Assembly (NCBI RefSeq): GCF_937910335.1
Contig: NZ_CALEMX010000549.1
Location: 1 to 49,295, forward strand
DNA: 49,295 nt
DNA from: an uncultured Gimesia sp.
GTDB taxonomy: Bacteria; Planctomycetota; Planctomycetia; Planctomycetales; Planctomycetaceae
Direction: 5' to 3'
Position 1 is the first letter of the stretch; each line of letters begins with the position of its first letter. Positions 9,973-19,033 of this stretch are shown in pieces. Below the pieces are notes generated by a model. It did not search any database. It saw nothing but the letters and a program-made list of their open reading frames with translations, and had not been told where the DNA came from. The translations under genes and the position numbers were made by a program.

Positions 9973-10998
9973 TTAGATCAGATTACGTCGATTGAGTTCC
10001 GCAACCACACGTTGCACAATCTGTGAAACATCGTGGTTGTCGAGATCTTCGGTAATTCCGGTAGAACAGCCTCCAATGGGTTCATTCGTAAAGCCATGTT
10101 CGGAAAGCATACATTGCAGCGTACGGCTCAATGTGGATATATCGGTTTTCTGTTCCGAAGTAATCGGCTGACGCCCTTGCCCCATTTGAAAACCACGCAG
10201 CTCTACGGCAGCTCGAAACCCTTCCGGAAATTCGGCAGAATAAATCATCGTATCAAATAACGTCAATAAGTCGTATTGAATCCGGCGCGCTTCATCTAAC
10301 TGTGCAGACATCGTCAGATCATAAAGCTTACGTGTCAGCTCTGGAACCACTCCAGAACTGGCATTCGTGCCACCGTCTGCTCCACTCAGTAACAAAGGCA
10401 TCAATGCGGCATCCCAACCCGTCAGAAATGAAAACTCCGGACGGTTTGGACGTACTGCCTGAATCATACGAATCATATTAGGAATATCTCCCGATGAATC
10501 CTTAATCGCGACGATCTTCTCGCATTCTTCTGAAAGGCGTTGAATCGTAGGGACATCAATCGGGCTGGCAAACATCGGAATGTTATAGAGAGTCACATCA
10601 ATCGGAGTGTTATCACCAATTTCCTTGAAATAGGCATAAACAGAGGCAGGGCTCAGCTTGTAATAAAAGGGAGCCACAATTGCCACGGCCCGAATTCCCA
10701 GTTCATGGTAATACTCACAAGCCTTAATCGTTTCGCGAACATTGGCTTCAGCCGCTCCTGCCAGAATGGGCACGCGACCGCGTGTCTGATCGGCAATGAT
10801 CGCGACGATGCGACGACGTTCTTCCGGAGTAAATCGGGTAAACTCGCCTGTGGATCCATTGGGATAAAGACCATGGACTCCTTTTTCAATTAGCCAGTCG
10901 ATGTAACGACGTAATTCCGGCTCGTTGATTTGGCCTTTCGAATCATAGGGAACCAAATTCGGAGTAAAAATACCACTGAGTTTTGTCTGCGGTTGCAT
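9973..10998 (-). CDS. DapA/NanA-family class I aldolase with C-terminal extension
   Basis: From the ATG at 10998 the protein has 341 residues. A longer GTG-started frame (to 11067) is less likely, because its first codons overlap a strong -10 promoter element. The TIM-barrel aldolase family is shown by GSTGE (residues 48-52), the tyrosine in 'LYNIP' (Y138) and the Schiff-base lysine in 'VAIKDSSGD' (K166), in the same order and spacing as dihydrodipicolinate synthase and N-acetylneuraminate lyase. Substrate is unknown. The barrel and its helical cap end near residue 302. A further 37 or so residues follow: a Gly/Ser/Asn/Asp linker and then an amphipathic helix, '[15 protein letters not shown]'. 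That layout resembles an encapsulation peptide of bacterial microcompartment enzymes. The gene probably stands alone. Confidence 0.85.
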   Translation of the reverse strand: MQPQTKLSGIFTPNLVPYDSKGQINEPELRRYIDWLIEKGVHGLYPNGSTGEFTRFTPEERRRIVAIIADQTRGRVPILAGAAEANVRETIKACEYYHELGIRAVAIVAPFYYKLSPASVYAYFKEIGDNTPIDVTLYNIPMFASPIDVPTIQRLSEECEKIVAIKDSSGDIPNMIRMIQAVRPNRPEFSFLTGWDAALMPLLLSGADGGTNASSGVVPELTRKLYDLTMSAQLDEARRIQYDLLTLFDTMIYSAEFPEGFRAAVELRGFQMGQGRQPITSEQKTDISTLSRTLQCMLSEHGFTNEPIGGCSTGITEDLDNHDVSQIVQRVVAELNRRNLI

Positions 10999-11055
10999 TC
11001 TGAGGGACACCTGTGCATTAAACAAACTGTTTGAGAACTTAAGGGATATAGGAGA

Positions 11056-11061
11056 ATTATA
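11056..11061 (-). promoter_or_regulatory. Extended -10 promoter element for the DapA-family gene
   Basis: On the minus strand, TGCTATAAT is a consensus extended -10 box, with TATAAT at 11061-11056. No good -35 box is present at 17 bases, as expected for extended -10 promoters. Transcription would start near 11049, about 50 bases before the ATG at 10998, which supports that ATG as the true start. Confidence 0.55.
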
Positions 11062-11099
11062 GCACACAAATCACGGGGAGGACACAGTTTCAGACATCT

Positions 11100-13265
11100 T
11101 CATTCTGACTCTTCCACAGAGTCTGTAGTAGTCTCTTCCAATTCTTCAGCTTCTTCCGATTCATTCTCCTCGTCTGATTCCTTCAGCTCAACCTCTTTAT
11201 CATTAGGATTGTTAAATTCCTCAGCACTGATACCCGCTTTAAGAACCTTGGCGGCTTCCAGTTCAGCAGATTTTCCATAAAATTGCACAATGATAAATAA
11301 TACGATCAGACCAACCGGCAAGAGAATATAGGGCTGAAAACCAAAACCGACAGGAATATATCCAAATACAACTGAAACGATGGCAACTGTGACAGCATAC
11401 GGCATTTGTGTAATGACATGATCGAGATGATCCGATCCGGAAGCAGCAGAGGAAAGTATCGTCGTGTCTGAGATGGGTGAGCAATGGTCACCAAAGATGG
11501 CACCCGCCAGCACACCACCAATGGTCCCCAGCATCAAATGATGATTGGGGCCAGCTTCATTCAATGGTACTAAGAGGCTATAGGTCACCGAAATCGATAA
11601 AGGCATGATTAACCCCATCGTAGACCAGGAACTACCAGTGGCAAAACTGACCGCTGCCGCTAAAAGAAAGGTGATCATGGGCATCCAGTTTGGCGAAAGA
11701 CTTCCCGAAAGCATTTCGACCAGAACTCCCGCAGTATTCAGATGACTCTCATCGCAAATCGTAGCAACGGACCAGGCCAGAACCAGAATCAGAATTGCCA
11801 GAAACATGCTTTTCGCGCCAACCGACCAGGCCTCAATGCATTCATTTAATGAAAGCGCTTTGGAAAAACTACAACTGGCAATGGCGGCGATCGACGCCAG
11901 AAACGAGGAAATCAGTAAGACGCGATTGGGAGAAGCATGTTCCAAAATCGTACGAAAATTCTTTTCCAATAAAGGTTTGTCCTGCTGAAACAGCGCTTGG
12001 TTGAGTTGATCCACTTCAATGGATCCCGTCCACCATAATCCCGTCATTGCCAGACCCAATAGCACGAACAACGGAATCAACGCATTACGTAATAACAGAC
12101 GATGAGCCAACTCCCCCTTTTCTGCACCAGATTCAGACTCGAGAATATTGACACGCCCTGGTCGAACTAACTGATTAAAAGCAATGGCCCGAATTTCTGC
12201 TTTCAACATCGGACCATAATCATGCCCTAAATAGGCAACCAGCCAGACAAATGCCAATAAATGCAAAGGGTAAAATCGATAAGGCAAGCTATATAAAAAA
12301 GTGGTGTAGTAATCTTCGGCCATTCCCAGACTGGCATACGAGTCTGCAATATAACCAATTTCCACTCCCACCCAGGTGGAGATGATGGCGATTCCGGAAA
12401 CAGGTGCTGCGGTAGAATCGACCAGAAATGACAGCTTCTCGCGAGAAACCTTCATGCGATCCGTCAGAGGCCGCATCGAACTTCCCACCAGCAGGGAATT
12501 CGCATAATCATCAAAAAAAATCACCAGCCCCAGAAACCAGGTCATCACTTGACTATGCTCGCGTTTTGTCGCGTATTGAGCGAGTCGGGTAACTAATGCT
12601 GCAGTCCCGCCTCCCATAGACATGACGCCCACCATCGCGCCGAGAAACATCGTAAACAAAATGATCATCATATGAGAATTATCAGGACTGCCGGGTTCCA
12701 CAATTTCATGGATCACAAAGGTATCGAGCGCATGAACAAACCCTAAAAAAAGATTCCCATGATAGATAATCACTGCACCACACCAGATACTGACCAGCAA
12801 GGCCAGGATAATATTCCGAAACCAGATCGCCAGCACAACGGCGATCAGGGGAGGCAGCAGGCTTAACCATTTTGAAATACGATATACCGCTTGCTTGCCA
12901 GTTCCGCGAATATCCGGATCGACAACAATGGTATCCTGAGTAATAAAGACTTTCTGGTTTTTTGACAAATCTGTCTTTAATTCCAGAATGCCATTTTCGA
13001 AACGAGGTAAAGCGGTATCAACGTCATCGACCCATAATTCCAAACCTAAAATTTGCTGAGGATGACCTGAAAAAGCCGTATCCAGAGAACCATTCACCTT
13101 GAGAGCACGAATGGTAACTTTGCTGACAGGGACTCCTCTAACAGTGATATCAGGCGCTTCTATAGAATATCTTGCTGGTTCTTCCAGCAGAGGTACATCC
13201 GAAATCTTATCGGATTGTGCTACGAAGCTGGTCAAAATGATCAGATAGGAATGAATCGCCGCCAT
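11100..13265 (-). CDS. NhaC-family Na+/H+ antiporter-like membrane protein
   Basis: A 721-residue polytopic protein. A short hydrophobic N-terminus resembles a signal peptide. It is followed by about 110 hydrophilic, beta-rich residues that would lie outside the membrane, then by about 11-12 hydrophobic segments from residue 135 to 660. Family motifs are 'FFDDYANSLLVGSSMRPLTD' (the conserved DDYAN region) and 'GDHCSPISDTTILSSAASG' near the C-terminal half. NhaC-type carriers exchange Na+ for H+, though some relatives carry organic acids or amino acids. The last 40 residues are strongly acidic and probably cytoplasmic. Both the N-terminal extracytoplasmic domain and the acidic tail are additions to the usual NhaC length of about 450-500 residues. 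Confidence 0.85.
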   Translation of the reverse strand: MAAIHSYLIILTSFVAQSDKISDVPLLEEPARYSIEAPDITVRGVPVSKVTIRALKVNGSLDTAFSGHPQQILGLELWVDDVDTALPRFENGILELKTDLSKNQKVFITQDTIVVDPDIRGTGKQAVYRISKWLSLLPPLIAVVLAIWFRNIILALLVSIWCGAVIIYHGNLFLGFVHALDTFVIHEIVEPGSPDNSHMMIILFTMFLGAMVGVMSMGGGTAALVTRLAQYATKREHSQVMTWFLGLVIFFDDYANSLLVGSSMRPLTDRMKVSREKLSFLVDSTAAPVSGIAIISTWVGVEIGYIADSYASLGMAEDYYTTFLYSLPYRFYPLHLLAFVWLVAYLGHDYGPMLKAEIRAIAFNQLVRPGRVNILESESGAEKGELAHRLLLRNALIPLFVLLGLAMTGLWWTGSIEVDQLNQALFQQDKPLLEKNFRTILEHASPNRVLLISSFLASIAAIASCSFSKALSLNECIEAWSVGAKSMFLAILILVLAWSVATICDESHLNTAGVLVEMLSGSLSPNWMPMITFLLAAAVSFATGSSWSTMGLIMPLSISVTYSLLVPLNEAGPNHHLMLGTIGGVLAGAIFGDHCSPISDTTILSSAASGSDHLDHVITQMPYAVTVAIVSVVFGYIPVGFGFQPYILLPVGLIVLFIIVQFYGKSAELEAAKVLKAGISAEEFNNPNDKEVELKESDEENESEEAEELEETTTDSVEESE

Positions 13266-13431
13266 CGTCCCCAGGCTGCCTCATCAATGAAAAGAAGGGT
13301 GCAAAGTAGATCGAACTCGCTCGAAATCATACTTCTCAAACGTCCTGATGGCTATATTGAAACCGATCCCCGGCGAATCTGCAAGCGCTGCCTTACAGAA
13401 AGTCGCTTGTTTACGCTCTCATTCAGGTAGA

Positions 13432-14733
13432 TCACTCTGAAACGATCGAGGATCCCGCCGGGTTCTCGACGGGCCAGAATAGATGAAACGTCACCCCACA
13501 ATCGACATTATTTTCCGCTTCAATCAATCCACCATGGAGTGAAAGAATGCGCCAGCACTTTGATAAACCAAATCCCAAGCCCCGCCCGGCCTGTCTGGCT
13601 GAATAAAAAGGGTCAAATAAATGCTCTTTTTCTTCTTCAGTTAACCCAGGACCATCATCAATCACACGAATCTGCAGTACACGCTGAGAGTCCGTTGTTA
13701 TTTCTTCTGAAACAATCCGCACGCGACCACCAGATTCAAGCACATTCAGACTGTTCAATATCAAATTGCTCAGAACAACTTTACATTGAATCTCATCGGC
13801 CCAGAGCGAATGCAAATCTGAGATCTCAATTGATACCTGAACGCCGGACTGCGATATTTCTCTACTTAGACTGCTCAACACTTCCTGTGTAACTGATTGG
13901 ATATTCAATGATACTGGTCGGGGATCAGGTGGTCGGGCAAATAACATGGCGTCGCCAATCATATCCCGCACGCGGTAAGCCTGTCCTCCAATCGTTGCCA
14001 GAGACTGTCGACGATCCGGGTCCGTCTCTCCTTTGAGAAGCATCTGCACGCGTCCTACAATCGTAGCAACGGGATTATTAATTTCATGGCCAGCACCTGC
14101 CGCAAATTCGGCCATCGCTTCCAGTTTATCAGTACTCGGAAAAATACGGCGTTCTACCGCAAGAGTTTGAACCAGATCAGTTTGACCCGTATCAGTTTGA
14201 GCCCGTTCAGTTTCTATAGACTCACTCTCAACGCAAGCAGGATCGATCCGTGTCCTCAATTCAATCACCTGAACCAGAAGACGCTGGCTCAACTGAATTA
14301 ATTGTGAAATCAGAGGCAGATCTTCTGTCAGTCTTGTTGGTGAAAAAAGAAAGATTCCGGCGAGATCGTTTGGCGCACCAGGAATCGAAAAGAAATCAAA
14401 TGGCTCCTGAGAAATAAGTTGAAAGGAACGCCCCTGTTCAAAAACTGACAAAGCCTGTTCGTTGATCGGACAATCGTTCGCGACCTGAATCGATTCTTTA
14501 ATGAAACATTCCGTCTCATTCTGCTGATCAGAATGAAAGAGGCCAGCTGTCAGCTTTTGGGACTCACCTTCAAATACTCCAAGGTAGACCGCCTCAGCAC
14601 CAGTGGCTTCGCACCAGACGCTTGATAGTTCGCTGACGACCGACCGGAGTGAACGTGCTGGTATCAATGAAAACAAACGTCTGTAATAAGCATCCGGTAA
14701 TTCCATATTTGTGATACCGGCTTCGCTCGACAT
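13432..14733 (-). CDS. Cytoplasmic sensor histidine kinase
   Basis: From the ATG at 14733, which has GGAG six bases upstream, the protein has 433 residues. An in-frame TTG at 14775 would be the longer alternative. No membrane segment is seen. Residues about 10-160 look like a GAF-type sensor region, without identifiable ligand residues. The HisKA phosphorylation site is H216 in 'GAGHEINNPVA'. The HATPase domain shows the N box 'NLILNSLN', the G1 box 'DDGPGL', the F box 'LFDPFYS' and the G2 box 'GLGFGLS'. It autophosphorylates H216 and passes phosphate to a response regulator. The partner is very likely the regulator encoded directly upstream, with the two genes in one operon. Confidence 0.93.
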   Translation of the reverse strand: MSSEAGITNMELPDAYYRRLFSLIPARSLRSVVSELSSVWCEATGAEAVYLGVFEGESQKLTAGLFHSDQQNETECFIKESIQVANDCPINEQALSVFEQGRSFQLISQEPFDFFSIPGAPNDLAGIFLFSPTRLTEDLPLISQLIQLSQRLLVQVIELRTRIDPACVESESIETERAQTDTGQTDLVQTLAVERRIFPSTDKLEAMAEFAAGAGHEINNPVATIVGRVQMLLKGETDPDRRQSLATIGGQAYRVRDMIGDAMLFARPPDPRPVSLNIQSVTQEVLSSLSREISQSGVQVSIEISDLHSLWADEIQCKVVLSNLILNSLNVLESGGRVRIVSEEITTDSQRVLQIRVIDDGPGLTEEEKEHLFDPFYSARQAGRGLGFGLSKCWRILSLHGGLIEAENNVDCGVTFHLFWPVENPAGSSIVSE

Positions 14734-14816
14734 CTGATACTCCATGAAACAGCACCCACGACGATCGGAACCCAAGCTCCGACCGCCATGAAACTGATGT
14801 CTGTTTGATCCCGGAA

Positions 14817-15410
14817 TTAACCAGTAGCGTGTACGGATTCCAGATTCAGAAGCGTACAGACGCGATCTGCCAATTGCTCGACTTCAAATGGTTTTTGCAT
14901 GAAGTCATTCGCACCGGCGGCTTTTAAATCGTCAATCTTGTCTGCTTCAACCATACCGCTGATACAGATAATTTTTACATCGTCCATGGTAGTGTCACTG
15001 CGAACACGCTGACACACTTCCTTACCATTAATGTCAGGCAGCATGACATCCAGAATAATAATATCAGGGTGATATTCTTTGACCATCATGCCGGCGTCAA
15101 ATCCGTTGTTAGCGACACGGACTTCAAATCGGGAATCCGCATCTAATACATCGCGAATCAACTCTACCAGCTCTTCATCGTCATCAACGATTAAAGCCTT
15201 TCGTTTTCCGCTTTCCAATGCATCAGTCGGAATTCCATTGTCTTTCATAAATTTAAACAGGACATCACGTGGAATCCTGCGAAAGCGAGAGCCCGGGACT
15301 CGAAACCCCTTTAGTTGGCCAGAATCAAAACAACGAATAATTGTTTGTTGACTCACTTTGCAAATCTTTGCGGCTTCGCCTGTGGTAAAGACCGTTTTCA
15401 TATTGCTCAT
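14817..15410 (-). CDS. Response regulator with N-terminal excisionase/MerR-type HTH and C-terminal receiver
   Basis: The protein has 197 residues from the ATG at 15410, or 194 from the ATG at 15401; an AAGGA lies between the optimal distances for both. Residues 1-55 form a winged helix-turn-helix of the excisionase/MerR type ('TTGEAAKICKVSQQTIIR', then 'GFRVPGSRFRRIPR'). The receiver follows: 'VDDDEE' acidic pocket, phosphoacceptor Asp in 'IIILDVMLP' (D118 in the 194-residue form), Ser in 'CISG' and Lys in 'QKPF'. This order, DNA-binding domain first and receiver last, is the reverse of OmpR or NarL regulators. It is encoded 83 bp upstream of the histidine kinase start and likely forms a two-component pair with it. 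Targets are unknown. Confidence 0.92.
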   Translation of the reverse strand: MSNMKTVFTTGEAAKICKVSQQTIIRCFDSGQLKGFRVPGSRFRRIPRDVLFKFMKDNGIPTDALESGKRKALIVDDDEELVELIRDVLDADSRFEVRVANNGFDAGMMVKEYHPDIIILDVMLPDINGKEVCQRVRSDTTMDDVKIICISGMVEADKIDDLKAAGANDFMQKPFEVEQLADRVCTLLNLESVHATG

Positions 15411-15953
15411 CCATCCTTTGAAGACCCACTCCAGTTGAGCGGGAAAGACCAAGCGCTTTTAGGCTATTACAACATGCAATAACCGAGCCCCTGCGCAGGA
15501 AGACCGATGACACTTTCATCTATACCCCTGCTGAAACTGACATCTCCATAATCAGCCTCTTATCTATTTACCTGAAACCAGGTAAAATGATAAAAAACCA
15601 CATCCTCCAAGGTGTAGTTTTGTGGCCCGTTTACTTGCCAAACGTTACTGACTTTCCAGACGCCATAAGTATCCTACATAGATACAAACGCCAAATCTCT
15701 CAATACCGCTTGACCTTACCAGTATTATCAATAACTCCGATTGTATCTATTCTGACGATATGGTCAACAGGCATTCGGACAGTTGAACAATTATTTGAAA
15801 CAAATACCTATCAACCATATACTTACAGTGATTCTACCTAGAGTGGATTGTCCGCGAACTCACAAAAAACCCCCGATTTTCACACAGCTCCAAGGTCTGA
15901 AACAGTGAAATTACAGGGAAATAGAAGGCCTGAAACCTCCGAAACAGCCTGTT
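15411..15953 (-). other. Intergenic region between mnmG and the response regulator
   Basis: About 540 bases without a convincing gene. It should hold the promoter of the response regulator operon and the 3' end of the mnmG transcript. The only clear structure is the short palindrome at 15567-15586. An 84-codon plus-strand frame at 15587-15841 has no family features and no ribosome binding site, and is not called. Confidence 0.5.
15567..15586. repeat. Perfect 8-base inverted repeat, possible operator
   Basis: TTTACCTG at 15567-15574 and its exact complement CAGGTAAA at 15579-15586 are separated by AAAC. It lies about 160 bases upstream of the response regulator start. Its size and symmetry suit a dimeric DNA-binding protein, perhaps the regulator itself, or it may simply form a small hairpin. 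Confidence 0.4.
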
Positions 15954-17786
15954 TTATGTGGCCATCCGGCTCGAACTGTTTAAGTAAAGAACCAACACAG
16001 TCAAATCTGCCGGGGTCACTCCACTGATTCTGCCCGCCTGTCCAATATTCAAAGGCTTGACTTGCGTGAATTTTTCTTTGGCTTCATTTCGCAAGTTGGG
16101 GACCAACTGGTAATCAATCTGCTCAGGTATGTGAAGCGTTTCCACATTCTTCTGCTTTTCGATCTCGGCTGTCTGCCTGCGAATATATCCCGCATACTGG
16201 ACTTCGATCAGAGTCTGCTCAATGGCCCGTTTCGAGACGGGAAAACTTGCCAGCTCAGGAGCAAACTCACAGACCTCAGACCAACCGATATCCTGCCGAC
16301 GAAGCCATTCTTCCAAAGTGTTTCCCTGATAACGGGTACTCTGAATAAACAGTTTAATCTGTGTAATCTCTGCTTCGTAATCCTCGTACTTTTGCCAGCG
16401 CTCACTACCCACAGAACCAACACGATGACCAATGGGCGTCATCCGACGATCAGCATTATCCTGTCTCAGTAATAATCGAAACTCTGCACGCGAGGTAAAC
16501 ATCCGGTAAGGCTCATCCACACCTTTCGTAACCAGATCATCAATCAGCACTCCTAAATAGGCCTCATTTCGATCCAAGATTAAATCCGGCTCACCGGCTA
16601 TGTTTAATGCCGCATTTAAACCCGCCAGTAAACCCTGACCGGCTGCTTCTTCATAACCTGTGGTTCCATTCAACTGACCCGCAAAATAAAGACCGCTAAC
16701 TCGTTTGGTTTCCAGTGTCGGCTTTAATTGTGTGGGGGTGGCGAAATCATATTCGACTGCATAACCATAGCGCATGATTTCGGTTTTTTCCAAACCTCGA
16801 ATGGAATGAATCATCTGATCCTGAACATCACGGGGCAAACTCGTAGAGATACCATTACAGTAATACTCGTTAGTAAATCGCCCCTCCGGTTCCAGAAATA
16901 TCTGATGTGAATTGCGATCAGCAAAGCGTACCACTTTATCTTCGATCGAAGGGCAATAGCGGGGGCCTGTCGAATTGATCTGACCTGAATACATTGGCGC
17001 ACGATGCAAATTTTCGTTGATTAATCGATGCACCTCCGTGTTGGTTTCAGTTAAATAACAGGGCAATTGCGACTGACTGATTTTCTCAGTCATGTAGGAA
17101 AAAGGCTGAGGATTGTCATCTCCAGGCTGTTCTTCCAGCACCGAAAAATCGATCGTGCGACCGTTGAGCCGCGCAGGGGTTCCTGTTTTAAAACGCTGCA
17201 ATTCAAAACCCAATTCAACCAGACTGTCGGAAAGGGTTCCCGTTGTCCCTTCACCGGCGCGACCACCTTTGGTTTTCGCTTCGCCAGTATGCATGATGGC
17301 CTGCAGAAAGGTGCCCGTTGTCAAGATTACAGCCCGCGCACGATAGTGAGCATCGCCATTTACTTCTACTCCCACGATACGGTCATTTTCTACAACCAGA
17401 CTCTTAACGATCTCCTGCCTTAATGCCAGGTTCTCCTGCTGCTCAACCTTCCATTTCATACAAAACTGATAGGCCTTTTTATCCGCTTGCGCACGCGGAC
17501 TATGCATGGCAGGTCCTTTGGACAGATTGAGCATACGGAACTGAATTCCCGTTTCATCAATCACACGACCCATTTCCCCGCCCAGCGCATCGATCTCTCG
17601 GACAATCTGCCCTTTCGCGACTCCCCCTATTGCAGGGTTGCAACTCATCTGACCTACGGTATCGCAATTCATGGTTAAGAGCGCAGTCTTTGCTCCCAGA
17701 CGCGCAGCGGCCAGGGCGGCTTCACAGCCGGCATGCCCCGCTCCGACGACAACGACGTCATAATCATAGTAAACCGACTGACTCAT
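15954..17786 (-). CDS. mnmG: tRNA uridine-5-carboxymethylaminomethyl modification enzyme MnmG (GidA)
   Basis: A 610-residue protein of normal MnmG length. With MnmE it forms the carboxymethylaminomethyl group on U34 of several tRNAs, using FAD, NADH and methylene-tetrahydrofolate. The FAD site '[20 protein letters not shown]' starts at residue 12. Other signatures are '[21 protein letters not shown]', '[12 protein letters not shown]', 'FKTGTPARL', 'QIFLEPEG' and '[18 protein letters not shown]'. The C-terminal helical region for MnmE and tRNA contact is complete, ending near '[16 protein letters not shown]'. AGAAG precedes the ATG. ruvB lies 49 bp upstream on the same strand, so the two may be cotranscribed. 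mnmE is not in the window. Confidence 0.97.
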   Translation of the reverse strand: MSQSVYYDYDVVVVGAGHAGCEAALAAARLGAKTALLTMNCDTVGQMSCNPAIGGVAKGQIVREIDALGGEMGRVIDETGIQFRMLNLSKGPAMHSPRAQADKKAYQFCMKWKVEQQENLALRQEIVKSLVVENDRIVGVEVNGDAHYRARAVILTTGTFLQAIMHTGEAKTKGGRAGEGTTGTLSDSLVELGFELQRFKTGTPARLNGRTIDFSVLEEQPGDDNPQPFSYMTEKISQSQLPCYLTETNTEVHRLINENLHRAPMYSGQINSTGPRYCPSIEDKVVRFADRNSHQIFLEPEGRFTNEYYCNGISTSLPRDVQDQMIHSIRGLEKTEIMRYGYAVEYDFATPTQLKPTLETKRVSGLYFAGQLNGTTGYEEAAGQGLLAGLNAALNIAGEPDLILDRNEAYLGVLIDDLVTKGVDEPYRMFTSRAEFRLLLRQDNADRRMTPIGHRVGSVGSERWQKYEDYEAEITQIKLFIQSTRYQGNTLEEWLRRQDIGWSEVCEFAPELASFPVSKRAIEQTLIEVQYAGYIRRQTAEIEKQKNVETLHIPEQIDYQLVPNLRNEAKEKFTQVKPLNIGQAGRISGVTPADLTVLVLYLNSSSRMAT

Positions 17787-17835
17787 GGTTCTTCTTTGTA
17801 AAATAGAGTAATTCGAATCTGACGGATCTGAAGAG

Positions 17836-18906
17836 TTAGCCCGCTTCGGGAAACGTCAATTTCAGATGTTCCAAAGCAGCCATCGTGACAATGCGTCCGC
17901 GCGGTGAACGTTGGATAAACCCACATCGCAACAGAAATGGCTCGACTTCGTCTTCCAGGGTATCCGCTGGAATATTTAAACTGTGACCAAGTGCCTGCAC
18001 TCCTGCAGGTCCTCCGGAAAATGTTTTCACCAGTGTTTCGAGATACCGCCTGTCCTGACGCTCCAAACCAAGGTGATCAATTTCCAACATTTCAAATGCC
18101 TTAGCCACGACTTCATTTGTAATATGACCATCTGCTTTACTGGTGGCAAAGTCACGGGCCCAGCGCAACAGGTTATTGGCTTTGCGTGGAGTCCCTCGAC
18201 TGCGCCTGGCAATTTCAAAGGCGGCATCATCGGAAATTTGAGTTCGTAATTTGATAGAATTTCTACGGACAATTTCGACCAGCTCATCATCGTCATAAAA
18301 ATCCAGATGTTCTCGGCGTACGAATCGATCACGTAAAGGAGCCGTCAACATCCCACTGCGCGTTGTCGCACCAATCAATGTAAATTTCTGCAATTTCATA
18401 TTCACCGTGCGGGCATTGATGCCATCACCCAACGTAATATCCACTCGAAAATCTTCCATCGCCGGATAGATAAATTCTTCGACTGTAGCGGGCAGACGAT
18501 GGATTTCATCGATAAACAGAAACGAACCATGACTGGCATTGGTCAGATAAGGCAACAGATCTTTCGGAGCACTTAAAGAGGGACCGGAAGTAATCTGCAA
18601 TTCGGTTCCCAATTCTTTAGGCAGTACGGAAGCAAGTGTGGTTTTCCCTAATCCCGGAGGGCCATCCAGTAAGAGATGCCCCAATGGTTCATTCCGTTTG
18701 CGGGTAGCATCCAGAATCACTTGCAGACGTTCAACAACCTGTCTTTGCCCGACAACTTCGCTGAGCCGTTGAGGACGCAGTACATCATCATACTCCGCAT
18801 CATCAGCCAGATAGCTGGAATCCCAGCCAACTGCCCCACCGGAAAAATCATCTTCCGGCTCATCATCCCCCTTGATAACAGGCTCACGAACCATGTTCAC
18901 GTCCAC
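17836..18906 (-). CDS. ruvB: Holliday junction branch migration ATPase RuvB
   Basis: A 356-residue AAA+ protein. RuvB hexamers pump DNA through RuvA-bound Holliday junctions during recombinational repair. Visible are '[12 protein letters not shown]' at the start of the AAA+ core, Walker A '[10 protein letters not shown]', Walker B 'LFIDEIHRL', sensor 1 'LIGATTRSG', the arginine-finger segment 'PLRDRF', and the C-terminal winged helix with 'RTPRGR'-like 'QRSPRGR'. An acidic extension of about 25 residues precedes the core. The GTG at 18906 and the ATG at 18894 are both possible starts. ruvA and ruvC are not adjacent. Confidence 0.97.
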   Translation of the reverse strand: MDVNMVREPVIKGDDEPEDDFSGGAVGWDSSYLADDAEYDDVLRPQRLSEVVGQRQVVERLQVILDATRKRNEPLGHLLLDGPPGLGKTTLASVLPKELGTELQITSGPSLSAPKDLLPYLTNASHGSFLFIDEIHRLPATVEEFIYPAMEDFRVDITLGDGINARTVNMKLQKFTLIGATTRSGMLTAPLRDRFVRREHLDFYDDDELVEIVRRNSIKLRTQISDDAAFEIARRSRGTPRKANNLLRWARDFATSKADGHITNEVVAKAFEMLEIDHLGLERQDRRYLETLVKTFSGGPAGVQALGHSLNIPADTLEDEVEPFLLRCGFIQRSPRGRIVTMAALEHLKLTFPEAG

Positions 18907-19033
18907 TTTCAGATGTACTTGACTCAGGGGCGACTCAGCCCCTTCTACTTGCGGGTATCATATCAAATGAACTCCCCGACAGAAAACCCAGACGGAGGAG
19001 TACTATCCATTAAGAAGGGGATTTCACGAAGTT

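Noticed and set aside
15587-15841. 84-codon plus-strand frame in the gap before the response regulator
   Set aside because: No ribosome binding site, no family features, and composition like the surrounding noncoding sequence.
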